Below, in pieces: positions 26,216 to 34,986 of a stretch of DNA of 64,000 nt. Source of the DNA: Methylophilus sp. (GTDB taxonomy: Bacteria; Pseudomonadota; Gammaproteobacteria; Burkholderiales; Methylophilaceae); assembly GCF_008015755.1 (NCBI RefSeq), contig NZ_SSGF01000011.1:41731-105730 (forward strand), written 5' to 3'. The notes beneath the pieces were generated by a model that had not been told where the DNA came from, made no database searches, and worked only from the letters and a program-made list of their open reading frames with translations. Positions within the stretch are counted from its first letter, which is position 1, and each line of letters starts with the position of its first letter. A program made the position numbers and the translations under genes.

Positions 26216-27646
26216 TCAATTCTTTCTACTAAAAACTTTACCCAAATAAGTCTTAATCAATGCCGGAAACAATAAGTAAGAAACTAGCAAATAGACGATT
26301 ACGCCAAACAAAGTCGCCAGCATAAAGCTTGTCAATAAATCTAGAGTGCTATTCATCTTTATAAAGCTATAACGCGTTGACACGCACATAATCAATGCCA
26401 CTAGTGCTGGTTTCCAAACGGACTTTAATAAATCAAGTGGGGTGCATCTCACCAGTTGTCCAGCACAAACGAGTAAAGGGATACCGGTTAACACGCTGGC
26501 ATAAAAATACCACTCTGCCACGCTATTTACGCCTTTTGCCGCGCCTATGTAGTAAGCCACAACATGCACCAAGGCACTTGCAAGTGAAAGCCACATGAGT
26601 TGACGGGTTTTTCCTTGGGCCATAAAGACGGTACCTGTGGTGCTAGAGATGGATTGCATGAACCCGACGGGCGTAAGCCATGCCAATACACTTGCTACTT
26701 GTATCCATTGATGACCGAAAGCGATTTCTACAAATGGCTCTCGTAATGCAAAAATACCAGCCATAAGAGGCGCAGTTAAAAACGCTATAAATCCTATGGT
26801 TTTGAGGTAAAGCTTGCCCATTTCGTCGAGCGCATTTTGTTGGCGACTCATCACGGGAAACAGCGCACGCGATGAGGCCCAAGTGATATTTTGTACTGGT
26901 AGCAGCATGACTTTATAGGCCATTGAGTAGATACCCAGCGATGCTGCGCCAAGTACACGCCCGATGACCATGCTGTCAGCATTTCTAAAAAAATAAGTAA
27001 TCAGTTGAAATGCTGTCATATGCCCTGTAAACGGTAACAGTGATTTCAGCTCGTCCCAACTTGGCTTCCCTTTGGGCCTCCAATTAGATACTAGCCATAG
27101 CTGTATTGAGGAGAGTAATGCCATCAATATGGCCTGTAGCACCAAGCTGTAAACACCTGCGCCGTAGAGTGCTGCAATGACTGCAACAATCATGGCTATT
27201 AAGGAAGAGATTACCTCAATAAAAGCAAGTTTTTTAAACTTGGACTCTCTTTCAAGCAACGCCTGGTGCGATATTGATGAACTTGAAATCGGAAATATTA
27301 GTGCGAGGATCACTAGAATAGTTATCAGCTCATCATGCTTGAAGTAATCTGCGATGAGTGGCGAACCGACTGCAATCCCTAAGGCGATCGTTATTCCGAC
27401 GATCAAGTTAAACCAAAACACAGTGTTGACTGTGTGATGTGTTAGTTCTTCTTTTTGAATGATAGCCGCAGATGTTCCCTGATCCCTTATTAAGAGTGCC
27501 AGGTTAGTCACAACGGTGGCCATTGCCATCAGGCCATAGTCACTGGGTGGCAGTATTCTTGCTAATACAAATATATTAGCAAGTTGCGAAGTAATTCTAG
27601 CTATCTGGGAAACTGCAACCCATTTAGCGTTTGAAACAGCAGACAT
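26216..27646 (-). CDS. Polysaccharide flippase (Wzx/MOP family)
   Basis: A 476-residue membrane protein with about fourteen helices. It starts with AKWVAVSQIARITSQLANIFVLARILPPSDYGLMA, the typical N-terminus of oligosaccharide flippases of the MATE/MOP superfamily. It should move undecaprenyl-linked repeat units across the inner membrane before polymerisation. It follows epsI by 18 nt and precedes a family 2 glycosyltransferase by 7 nt, so it links the export core with the transferase section of the operon. Confidence 0.9.
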   Translation of the reverse strand: MSAVSNAKWVAVSQIARITSQLANIFVLARILPPSDYGLMAMATVVTNLALLIRDQGTSAAIIQKEELTHHTVNTVFWFNLIVGITIALGIAVGSPLIADYFKHDELITILVILALIFPISSSSISHQALLERESKFKKLAFIEVISSLIAMIVAVIAALYGAGVYSLVLQAILMALLSSIQLWLVSNWRPKGKPSWDELKSLLPFTGHMTAFQLITYFFRNADSMVIGRVLGAASLGIYSMAYKVMLLPVQNITWASSRALFPVMSRQQNALDEMGKLYLKTIGFIAFLTAPLMAGIFALREPFVEIAFGHQWIQVASVLAWLTPVGFMQSISSTTGTVFMAQGKTRQLMWLSLASALVHVVAYYIGAAKGVNSVAEWYFYASVLTGIPLLVCAGQLVRCTPLDLLKSVWKPALVALIMCVSTRYSFIKMNSTLDLLTSFMLATLFGVIVYLLVSYLLFPALIKTYLGKVFSRKN

Positions 27647-27664
27647 TGAGTACCAGTCTTGTAT

Positions 27665-28384
27665 CTAATTTGGTAAGAGTAGACCTGGCGCATTGACTTC
27701 TACCACGCTGGCAAACTCTGAAAGAAACTTTTCATGTAACTCATAAGCGTCTTTGGCTTTGGACTCGTCTGGAATCACGGTTGATACGCGCACTAATATA
27801 CCGTCGTCTAAGCGTCCTTTGAGCAGGCCATCTTCAATAATTTTTAAACGCATTTGCACGCCTGAGGTCATGGTGCGGTCACCGACACGAATCCAGTAGC
27901 TGACCGCTTCAAGATGATTCTGGCCATAATACAACTGACGTTTACCTATCACAGGTGCTGTGCTGTTTAGTGTCTCAAAAGTGACAGTTTGCGTTTTTTG
28001 TAGCTGATAGCCTTGGGCTGGATAGCAAATATCAGGCTGGTGCATTTTCACATCTTGCCGCTGCTCTCTCGCGTAAGCCAGCGCAACCATGACTTGATGG
28101 CCCTCAGCGTCAGCGTATGTACGCATTAAAGTATCGTCGTATAACTGATTAACCAGACTTTTTTCATCACTCACCATGCTGACTTGTGGAGTTGATTGCT
28201 GCACTTCTACCCACCCATTGATCACACGCGGGATGGTTTGCTCGAAGTTACTCTCATTTTTAGCATAGTGTGCCCGTGGCTTAAGTGCTGTCGCCAACCC
28301 CAAAAACATAATGCTCACGAGTAACAGCTGTAAGCCGGTAGAGAGTTTCACGTGAGGCAGTTTGAGGTATAAGTCTTTCATCAT
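27665..28384 (-). CDS. epsI: EpsI family protein (exosortase B-associated)
   Basis: Protein of about 239 residues of the EpsI family, which is found next to or fused to exosortases. It has an N-terminal transmembrane helix (LLLVSIMFLGLATAL) and a periplasmic domain with VALAYAREQRQDVKMHQPDIC-type sequence, the CYPAQGY cysteine region and YWIRVGDRTM. EpsI is thought to assist exosortase or polysaccharide production; the mechanism is not established. The track start is a GTG overlapping the xrtB stop by one base. I prefer the ATG at 28384, though the GTG is possible. It lies directly downstream of xrtB. Confidence 0.9.
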   Translation of the reverse strand: MMKDLYLKLPHVKLSTGLQLLLVSIMFLGLATALKPRAHYAKNESNFEQTIPRVINGWVEVQQSTPQVSMVSDEKSLVNQLYDDTLMRTYADAEGHQVMVALAYAREQRQDVKMHQPDICYPAQGYQLQKTQTVTFETLNSTAPVIGKRQLYYGQNHLEAVSYWIRVGDRTMTSGVQMRLKIIEDGLLKGRLDDGILVRVSTVIPDESKAKDAYELHEKFLSEFASVVEVNAPGLLLPN

Positions 28385-28389
28385 GGACA

Positions 28390-29298
28390 CTAATCTTGGC
28401 TGAGTAAGCTTTTAATATTAAATTTTTCGGCAACTTTTTGAATCACTGAGTCAATGACGATAATCAAAATGAGTGCTGTCAGAAAAAGCACCATCCCCGA
28501 GAAATTATGTAAGAAACCCTGCCCTGCTTCATCACCCATATGGTAAGTAATCAATGCCAGCGTGCACACTCTCAGCACATTAGAAATAAAAGAAACTGGC
28601 ACAATCAGCACTGCTAGTAACACATTACGCCAGAAGGCCTGGTGATTAATGACATTGATATATAACAAGCCAATGGCTTCTAGTGTAAATAGAGAGTTCA
28701 ACCCAGCACAGGCATCAGCCACCAGTAATTTATATTGTCCAATTTGCAGGATTACGCCTGACCGAGCGATTGGGTAATCCAATGCGTATAACAAGTGGTC
28801 GGCTGCAAAGGAGACGGCAATTTTCATTGGCTGTGTCAGCGTATCAATGACAGACGCTGGCCAAGGAATCAAAAAGATGAAAAAGAACAAGGCAAACCAA
28901 TATTTAAGCGCTATTTTAGCGCCGAACAAGATACATATCAGGCCGCATAGTATAAACACCAGCGACAGAATAGAGATGATGTATACGCTTTGCGAATAAC
29001 CAACCAGGTATAAAGTGGCGCCAATTAAAATGAGTGGCCAACCAAGCGCCGGAACAGGCTTGAATATTTGTGGTTTTTCTAGAATTTGCTTGGTTTTAAA
29101 ATAAAAAAACCAGATACCAATACCCAGTACGATTGGGCCATGCGATTGAGTGTCGGTATTCCAGACAGTCACAAACAAGTCATGGAACACCGGGGTAAAC
29201 AGGATCAGAATCGATAGCAATATAGCGATGTAGCCATAAAGCTTTTGAGTCGACCCTGGCATCTTTATGACTGGTGACGCAACCATGCTAGCCAGCAT
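28390..29298 (-). CDS. xrtB: Exosortase B
   Basis: A 302-residue polytopic membrane cysteine protease/transpeptidase that processes PEP-CTERM tails. The catalytic triad typical of exosortases is present: Cys197 in VADACAGLNSL, Arg243 in ISNVLRVCTL and His264 in GFLHNFSG. About eight helices surround it. The neighbours EpsG, EpsF, EpsE, EpsD and EpsL define the exosortase-B type of exopolysaccharide locus first named in Methylobacillus. The ORF overlaps the end of epsG by 11 nt from the first ATG. An alternative ATG at 29286 starts one base after the epsG stop. The likely substrates in this window are the two PEP-CTERM proteins at 1.9-3.0 kb, 25 kb away. Confidence 0.93.
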   Translation of the reverse strand: MLASMVASPVIKMPGSTQKLYGYIAILLSILILFTPVFHDLFVTVWNTDTQSHGPIVLGIGIWFFYFKTKQILEKPQIFKPVPALGWPLILIGATLYLVGYSQSVYIISILSLVFILCGLICILFGAKIALKYWFALFFFIFLIPWPASVIDTLTQPMKIAVSFAADHLLYALDYPIARSGVILQIGQYKLLVADACAGLNSLFTLEAIGLLYINVINHQAFWRNVLLAVLIVPVSFISNVLRVCTLALITYHMGDEAGQGFLHNFSGMVLFLTALILIIVIDSVIQKVAEKFNIKSLLSQD

Positions 29299-30154
29299 TC
29301 AACGCAATTTGAACATCAATGCCTAAGCTACGACAAGCTTCGTAAGCTTCTTGGGTATCTTTTAGAGTCGTTTTGTTTTGTAGTGTTGAAATCAGAACGC
29401 CACCAACTTTTTTGGCGACAATCTGCGCATCGGATGACTGTAGGAGCGGAGATGTATCAACAATGATGGCATCGTAGTGTTCGGCAAAAGTGTTCAGCAG
29501 TTCGTTTAAAGCCTCTTTATTGAGTAACTCTTGCGGGTTTGGTGGCGTGGCGCCTGCAGTCAAAATGCTCAAGTTTAATAATGAAGGAATTCTAACTACA
29601 ACGTCTGTCGAGGCTCTACCAACCAGAATATCCGAGAGGCCATGGTGGTTATTGAGCTTAAAAAGCTTATGTTGCGATGGATCGCGCAAATTTGCATCGA
29701 TTAACAACGTACGCTCGCCTAATTGAGAGAATACCACTGCCAAATTGGATGCTAACAAACTAGCGCCATCAGCTTCTCTTGCCGATGACACAGCGATCGT
29801 TTTAAATCCGCGCTCAAACCAACGCAAAATCAACTGTGTCCGTAATGAACGTAGCGATTCAACCTGTTTTGAAAATGGATCAAATGCGGCAATGAGTCCA
29901 GTATTAAACGATGCTTTATCTGGTGTGATGTAAGGATAATCAAACTGATAAGACAAGGCCTGATTAATATCCTCCATGGTAACAAAGCCAAGTGCTAATG
30001 CCGCCTCACCGAACCGCATAGACTTTTCTTTTTGAAACTTAAGAATTCGCTCAGCATCTTTATCTGTAATTTTGCCCATATCAAGCAACAGGTGACCGAT
30101 GCTGGAAGAAACCGTTTTCAAGGGCGTTTTGTTATCTGTTTCAATAATATTCAT
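29288..30154 (-). CDS. epsG: Chain length determinant protein tyrosine kinase-like EpsG (degenerate P-loop)
   Basis: Homolog of the bacterial tyrosine kinase half of the polysaccharide co-polymerase, about 288 residues. Residues 20-75 form a small MshEN/GspE_N-like helical domain (LLDMGKITDKDAERIL, LGFVTMEDINQAL). Residues 100-280 are the kinase domain with RSLRTQLILRW, TLLIDANLRDPS (Walker A'-like) and IIVDTSPLL (Walker B). The Walker A loop reads SSAREADGASLL, so the usual GKS/T lysine is absent, and there is no C-terminal tyrosine cluster. EpsG proteins commonly diverge here, so it may be an assembly factor rather than an active kinase. The track TTG start is replaced by the ATG at 30154. 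It partners with EpsF, upstream. Confidence 0.9.
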   Translation of the reverse strand: MNIIETDNKTPLKTVSSSIGHLLLDMGKITDKDAERILKFQKEKSMRFGEAALALGFVTMEDINQALSYQFDYPYITPDKASFNTGLIAAFDPFSKQVESLRSLRTQLILRWFERGFKTIAVSSAREADGASLLASNLAVVFSQLGERTLLIDANLRDPSQHKLFKLNNHHGLSDILVGRASTDVVVRIPSLLNLSILTAGATPPNPQELLNKEALNELLNTFAEHYDAIIVDTSPLLQSSDAQIVAKKVGGVLISTLQNKTTLKDTQEAYEACRSLGIDVQIALNAG

Positions 30155-30207
30155 ACGCAATCACTTTTTGCCTGATAAATTGTTTTCTAAAGAGGGCCGC
30201 TGCAACA

Positions 30208-31557
30208 CTAGACAGATTTGAGGCTATATTCAAATACTGGAATTTCAGCCAATGCAAGAATGTCGTCTTTGCTACGAATTCGACGGTCAAGCATCTCTGC
30301 AAGCAAGGCGAACAAACAACCAAGCAAAGCACCAATAAACAGCGAAAATGGAGCAATGAGCAATAAACTTGGATTGCTTGGCTCCAATGGCGGTACAGCC
30401 GTTTCAAGGATTGAAATATCACCTTGAGTAGATTGACCTTCCAATGCAGTCTGGCTAAAACGATTGTTGACTGATTCAAGTGCATTTTGGGCAATCTGCA
30501 CTTCTTTTTCTAAAATAGAAAAATCTGATCTGAATCTATTAAGATCAAGTACCTTTTGCTTTTGCTTTTCAAGTTGAAACTTAAGGTCGCTCAATCGTTG
30601 TGAGTTAATATTGGCGCTATTACCCAAACTCACTACGGTACGATCAATTTCTGTATTCAGCTGACTTTTGATTTTATTGACTTCGGCTTCGGCTGCAATG
30701 TACATAGGGTGATTCTTACTATATCTCTGCCCCATTTCGGCCAGTTTGGATTCGGCAGTAATCAGGCTCATACGCATGTTTTGAATCACCGGATTTTGCG
30801 CCACGTCGGGTGAGTCACTCATGTTTTTTGAAGCATCATTACGACGAGAATTCGCATCAATAGATTGAGACTGTGCCATGCTGTACTGCGTTGACAAATC
30901 TCTTAACTTCGAGCTTTCAACATCAAATGAATCTTGAATACTGGTTAACCCGTGCTTTTGCTGATATTCAGCAAGTCTGTCTTGTGCTTTTTGGACGTTT
31001 TCACGTAATACTTTAGTTTGCTCTGCAAGGTATTGCGATGCCTTGATAGCAGGGTCAATTTTGAGTTTCAGACTCAAATTAATGTAAGACTCGGCAAAGG
31101 CATTGGCCATCGTCGCAGCAAATACAGGATCAACACCTTTGTAACCAATAGTGATTACACTACTTTCTTTGGATGGCAAGATTGATAGCTTTTGTTGCAA
31201 CAAATCCGCCAGCCATTCATTAATATCCGCCTGCTTACCTGCTGTAGCATGTTCAAACTGCTCCTGCAGCGACTTCACTTCAGCCAAATGTAATCTTTTA
31301 ATGACATCCAAAGTCACATTTTTACTCTGAATAATATCGACCTGAGTTGCCATGTAGCCAGGCATTAACTGCGCTGGCATGGCCATGCCCGTCACAGGAT
31401 CAACACCTTTGTAATTCAAGATAACTCTAGTTGCTGCTTTGTAGCTTTTGGGAAATAACAAACTGACAACACTTGCAGTCAGCAATGTGATGACCGATAC
31501 CAGCAAAATCATTTTATAACGTGCCTTTAAGATCAGCACTAACTGAGTAAAATTCAT
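30208..31557 (-). CDS. epsF: Chain length determinant protein EpsF
   Basis: Polysaccharide co-polymerase (Wzz family), about 449 residues. An N-terminal helix (KMILLVSVITLLTASVVSLLF) precedes the Wzz domain. A long coiled coil follows at about residues 170-390 (KVLRENVQKAQDRLAEYQQ, SDLKFQLEKQKQKVLDLN), then a C-terminal helix after PLEPSNPSLLLIAPFSLFIGALLG with the proline-rich Wzz motif. It controls chain length and bridges to the EpsE outer-membrane channel. The track TTG start is replaced by the ATG at 31557, which has AGGG 8 nt upstream. Gaps are 15 nt to epsE and 53 nt to epsG. Confidence 0.93.
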   Translation of the reverse strand: MNFTQLVLILKARYKMILLVSVITLLTASVVSLLFPKSYKAATRVILNYKGVDPVTGMAMPAQLMPGYMATQVDIIQSKNVTLDVIKRLHLAEVKSLQEQFEHATAGKQADINEWLADLLQQKLSILPSKESSVITIGYKGVDPVFAATMANAFAESYINLSLKLKIDPAIKASQYLAEQTKVLRENVQKAQDRLAEYQQKHGLTSIQDSFDVESSKLRDLSTQYSMAQSQSIDANSRRNDASKNMSDSPDVAQNPVIQNMRMSLITAESKLAEMGQRYSKNHPMYIAAEAEVNKIKSQLNTEIDRTVVSLGNSANINSQRLSDLKFQLEKQKQKVLDLNRFRSDFSILEKEVQIAQNALESVNNRFSQTALEGQSTQGDISILETAVPPLEPSNPSLLLIAPFSLFIGALLGCLFALLAEMLDRRIRSKDDILALAEIPVFEYSLKSV

Positions 31558-31572
31558 GGTCAACCCTTTAAA

Positions 31573-32601
31573 TTACAGCAAACTTTCTTCAATAAACAGC
31601 ACATCTTCGTCTTGCAGAATAGCGGTCAGATCTGGCGTTTGCTTCACAACCATGCCTTCAGCATTCTTTCTATGCAACTTGACTGAGCGCTGTGTGCCGC
31701 GGATAGTCAAGCCACCCGCTTTAGCAATGGCCTGCATCACTGTCATATTTTTATCGATTTTATACATGCTGGGGCGCTGAACCTCACCGTACACATAAAC
31801 CTGTGGTGCTTTTGGCACATAGATAACATCACCTGGTAACAAGTCTTTATTGAGGGCGCTTGCAGGTGATCTAAACAATTCGTCAATATTCACTTCTTGA
31901 GTCACGGCTGTGCCTGAACGTTGGGTTGTAAAAAAAAGTGTTTCGGCAGCTAACTCTGTAGAGCCGCCAGCCAAAGCAACAAAATCGCTGATTTTACGCA
32001 AACCACCTTGAATACCATATTTGCCCGGGCGTAACACTTGACCAGTGACAGCAACATCACGTGTGCTGACATAAATCGTTTCACCACCCAAAAGACGAAT
32101 ATCCTGATCATTTAAGTTACGACGCTCAATCACTTCATTTAAGTCATATTCACTGCGCTTATCACCTCTCACAACGGTAATAATTTCTGAAGCCTCAGAG
32201 GTTAAGCCCCCTGCTTCAGCCAACATGTCCTTGATATCGCTTGGTCTCGTAATTGGATAACGACCAGGTTTTAGTACTCCGCCTAGCACTGAAACTGTTT
32301 TACTCATAAACTCAAGGACTAACAAAGACACTTGAGGATTTGCAATAAAGCCGCCCCGCTTGAGTTGCTCCGCAATCCGCTTTTCACTCTCTATTGTTGT
32401 CAGGCCGCCTACTTTAACCTCCCCAATCAGCGGCATTGTCAGCACACCATCTTCTGACACACGCGTTTCTCGTGTTAAATCAGCATCACCATAGACAATC
32501 ACTCTGACATAATCACCGGCACCCAGGGTGTAGTCAGCATGCGCTAGTGAACTTAATGTAAACATAAGTCCGACGACTAAATACTTTAAAAACTGTGTCA
32601 T
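31573..32601 (-). CDS. epsE: Polysaccharide export protein EpsE (Wza-like)
   Basis: Periplasmic/outer-membrane polysaccharide export protein of about 342 residues. A signal peptide (FLKYLVVGLMFTLSSLAHA) is followed by the Poly_export domain (YTLGAGDYVRVIVYGDADLT) and then by SLBB domains with VSVLGGVLKPGRYPI, VAVTGQVLRPGKYGI and VYVYGEVQRPSMYKI, each the VxGxVxxPGxY pattern. There is no lipobox cysteine. The ORF track begins 12 codons upstream at 32637. The ATG at 32601 starts the signal peptide cleanly. It forms the export channel with EpsF and possibly EpsL. Confidence 0.93.
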   Translation of the reverse strand: MTQFLKYLVVGLMFTLSSLAHADYTLGAGDYVRVIVYGDADLTRETRVSEDGVLTMPLIGEVKVGGLTTIESEKRIAEQLKRGGFIANPQVSLLVLEFMSKTVSVLGGVLKPGRYPITRPSDIKDMLAEAGGLTSEASEIITVVRGDKRSEYDLNEVIERRNLNDQDIRLLGGETIYVSTRDVAVTGQVLRPGKYGIQGGLRKISDFVALAGGSTELAAETLFFTTQRSGTAVTQEVNIDELFRSPASALNKDLLPGDVIYVPKAPQVYVYGEVQRPSMYKIDKNMTVMQAIAKAGGLTIRGTQRSVKLHRKNAEGMVVKQTPDLTAILQDEDVLFIEESLL

Positions 32602-32691
32602 AAACGATGAACTCTTTTCGTGATTTGAATTTAACAATTTATTTATTACGGCAATTTTTACGCAAGGTTAATTGAGCGTTAAAAATTTAGT

Positions 32692-33513
32692 TTAATGAAA
32701 CTGCATATCTACTTTGTCATTAAATACTTTAATCGTGGACAACTTCTGCAAGCGATTGATTTCTTTGTTAATAAACGCTTGTTTTTTTTGCTGACTTAAC
32801 AATTTTCTAGCAACAGAAATTGACATCGTATTTGATGATGGCATATCTAATATAGTGTCGATTGATTTAACAACAACATTATGATCGTTATGCACAAACA
32901 ATAAATCACCTTGTTTTAATTGACTCACTTTAGGCAGGATGTCTAGTGGCAGTCTGTCGGTTAAAAACTGGCTATTACTTTTATCATACACAATATTTTT
33001 TATACGAAGCTCTGTTTCAAGAGACTCAAGCGTTCTGATATTACGCTCCATTAATTTTACATCAAGTCGCAAATCATCATTCACAAACGCAATATCAACG
33101 GTTTTAAATAACTTGCGTTGTTTAAACATACCTGGATGGTTAGCAACAAACTCCTCAACCTCATCGTCAGAAACCGCTTCTAATTTCGCCAGTTTTTTTG
33201 CCAGATACGCCTCTGCATAAATCTGAGCTTTGGAGGACTCTATCGCCCGAATTACCTCAGGGGCTCGTTCCAAATTAAATTTTAACGCCTCTTGTACCAA
33301 AAGCTGCCTATCAACAAGACTTGCCAACATCTTCTTAGCGGCTTCAGCACCCTCTAAATTCGGTGAAACTTTTAACATCTCAATTTGCAACTGATCAACG
33401 GTGATCTCATCACCATTCACTTCGGCTAACACTTTAGATTCTAAATTGTCATTACCCATATGGCAGGCATTGAGCATTAACAGAACGAAAACCAACTTAG
33501 AAATCCGCAACAT
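32692..33513 (-). CDS. epsD: EpsD family peptidyl-prolyl cis-trans isomerase (lipoprotein)
   Basis: A 273-residue SurA/PpiC-like chaperone. The N-terminus LVFVLLMLNAC is a lipoprotein signal with Cys17 as the lipidated residue. The SurA_N-like region VLAEVNGDEITVDQLQIEM and the later helical arm (KKMLASLVDRQLLVQEALK) match EpsD proteins of exosortase-B exopolysaccharide loci. The isomerase domain (residues about 130-230) is short and divergent, so activity is uncertain. It presumably helps fold the EpsE or EpsL outer-membrane components. It lies 28 nt downstream of epsL. Confidence 0.88.
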   Translation of the reverse strand: MLRISKLVFVLLMLNACHMGNDNLESKVLAEVNGDEITVDQLQIEMLKVSPNLEGAEAAKKMLASLVDRQLLVQEALKFNLERAPEVIRAIESSKAQIYAEAYLAKKLAKLEAVSDDEVEEFVANHPGMFKQRKLFKTVDIAFVNDDLRLDVKLMERNIRTLESLETELRIKNIVYDKSNSQFLTDRLPLDILPKVSQLKQGDLLFVHNDHNVVVKSIDTILDMPSSNTMSISVARKLLSQQKKQAFINKEINRLQKLSTIKVFNDKVDMQFH

Positions 33514-33541
33514 TCAATTACTCAAATAAAAGTCAGTATCA

Positions 33542-34747
33542 TCAAATTTTCAAATCAACCATGAGACTGGTGGTGACATCATCGTAATCAAAAGGGTTGT
33601 AGGTAGCACCGCTTGCATTTCTTTTTGACTTGATGGAGCTCAAAGTAAAGCCAATGCTTGGCATAGGCCGCCAGGAAGCAGAAGCAGAAATACTTTGTTC
33701 ATCATCGCTTCTGGCTGGTTCACCGGCCTTGACGGCTAGCTTGAAGTCTCGTTGAGCTACTCTCCCGTTTAATAGAAAGGTGAGCTTATCCGAATACAAA
33801 TAACTTAATCCCAAACTGGCAGAGTCAGTGAGGCTATATGTACTGTAATTTGTCTCAAACGGGCTTGCAGTCCGAGCTAAATCTAGGTTCGCTCTGATTT
33901 TACCAGTCAAAAGCAGCTCGTACTTAATGTAACCAATCCAGGCATCATAATTTCTAATAGTGAAATTATCGTACTCACGAGACAAGTATGCCATCTTGGT
34001 ACTCAGTTTACTTTTACCGGTCGGTTTTAAAACAAAATCAAACTCGTACTCATCTTCACTAAACCCATTATCGAAAACAGCACCGGGGTTTAGCGCACGT
34101 TGAAACTGACCATTACGTTTATGCCCTAAAAAAGTCAGATTACTGCCTGAAGAGAAATTATAACGAGCACCATAATCGAAGGCGGTAGAATTGTATTCGG
34201 CAACCGCATTAAAGGTTTGACTGTTTTTTACAGCTGTTTCGGTCAAGCCTGCAATAAGTGCCCATACTTTATAGGGTGAATACTCTGCTCTAAATTGATT
34301 AACATCTATGGTTCTGATGTTTTGTGTCGCTAGCCGAAAGTCGCTAAACCCATTTAACGTTTTATTTTGACTGGAAGACAATGTGCCCGTTAGTGACGGT
34401 GTCAGCGACCATAACCACTTAGCGTCATAATTAAGCGCCTCAAAATTTAAAAAATCATTAGTCTGATATTTATAGTCTACGTATGAAACATCCACAATAA
34501 ACCGTTGAAGTGAGTATGTTTTATCAAGCTTTACGCCTGCAGTTGAAGTTGTAATCTGGTCAGACGTTTGATTATTTTTGACTCTAAATAAGTTGTCATC
34601 ATAGGCGCGATTGATTGAAGCGCTAAATTGAACAGTATCGTACTCATCTGCAATCACACCAAACGGTAAAGCACTGAGGGTGATCGCAAGCCAACAGCGG
34701 ATAGGTCGGTGAATGTTTATTTTTGGGGATTGCTTGCGAGATGACAT
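33542..34747 (-). CDS. epsL: Exopolysaccharide outer membrane protein EpsL
   Basis: A 401-residue protein with a signal region (CWLAITLSALPFGVIADEYDT) followed by repeated amphipathic beta-strands with alternating aromatic residues, for example YSLQRFIVDVSYVDYKYQ and SNLTFLGHKRNGQFQRAL. The pattern is that of an outer-membrane beta-barrel of the putative-porin/EpsL type associated with exosortase-B loci. The last residues DLKI end without the classic terminal Phe. It is the first gene of the long minus-strand operon and diverges from the epsB-like gene across a 239-nt gap. Confidence 0.87.
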   Translation of the reverse strand: MSSRKQSPKINIHRPIRCWLAITLSALPFGVIADEYDTVQFSASINRAYDDNLFRVKNNQTSDQITTSTAGVKLDKTYSLQRFIVDVSYVDYKYQTNDFLNFEALNYDAKWLWSLTPSLTGTLSSSQNKTLNGFSDFRLATQNIRTIDVNQFRAEYSPYKVWALIAGLTETAVKNSQTFNAVAEYNSTAFDYGARYNFSSGSNLTFLGHKRNGQFQRALNPGAVFDNGFSEDEYEFDFVLKPTGKSKLSTKMAYLSREYDNFTIRNYDAWIGYIKYELLLTGKIRANLDLARTASPFETNYSTYSLTDSASLGLSYLYSDKLTFLLNGRVAQRDFKLAVKAGEPARSDDEQSISASASWRPMPSIGFTLSSIKSKRNASGATYNPFDYDDVTTSLMVDLKI

Positions 34748-34778
34748 GTATTTTAAGCAATAAAAATATGATGTTTGA

Positions 34779-34798
34779 TTTACATTCTAACCTGTAAA
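34779..34798. promoter_or_regulatory. Inverted repeat upstream of epsL (possible operator)
   Basis: TTTACA-ttctaacc-TGTAAA, 32 nt before the epsL ATG, with further partial symmetry (ATGTTT before, AACAT after). Size and position suit a dimeric repressor or activator, but no protein can be assigned. Confidence 0.35.
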
Positions 34799-34986
34799 CA
34801 TGGATTTATTACTACCAAAATTTAACTTTTTACTGGATGTAATCATAATTATTTAACCAGCGCCGCAGTTTACGCTAACTTAAAGATGCTTTTGTGACAG
34901 ATCGACTCTCTGCAGACTGCCACGCGCTGATTGCTGTTGAGCATTAATTTGGTTAAACTCGACACGTATGTAGAAATAAGTCATCT

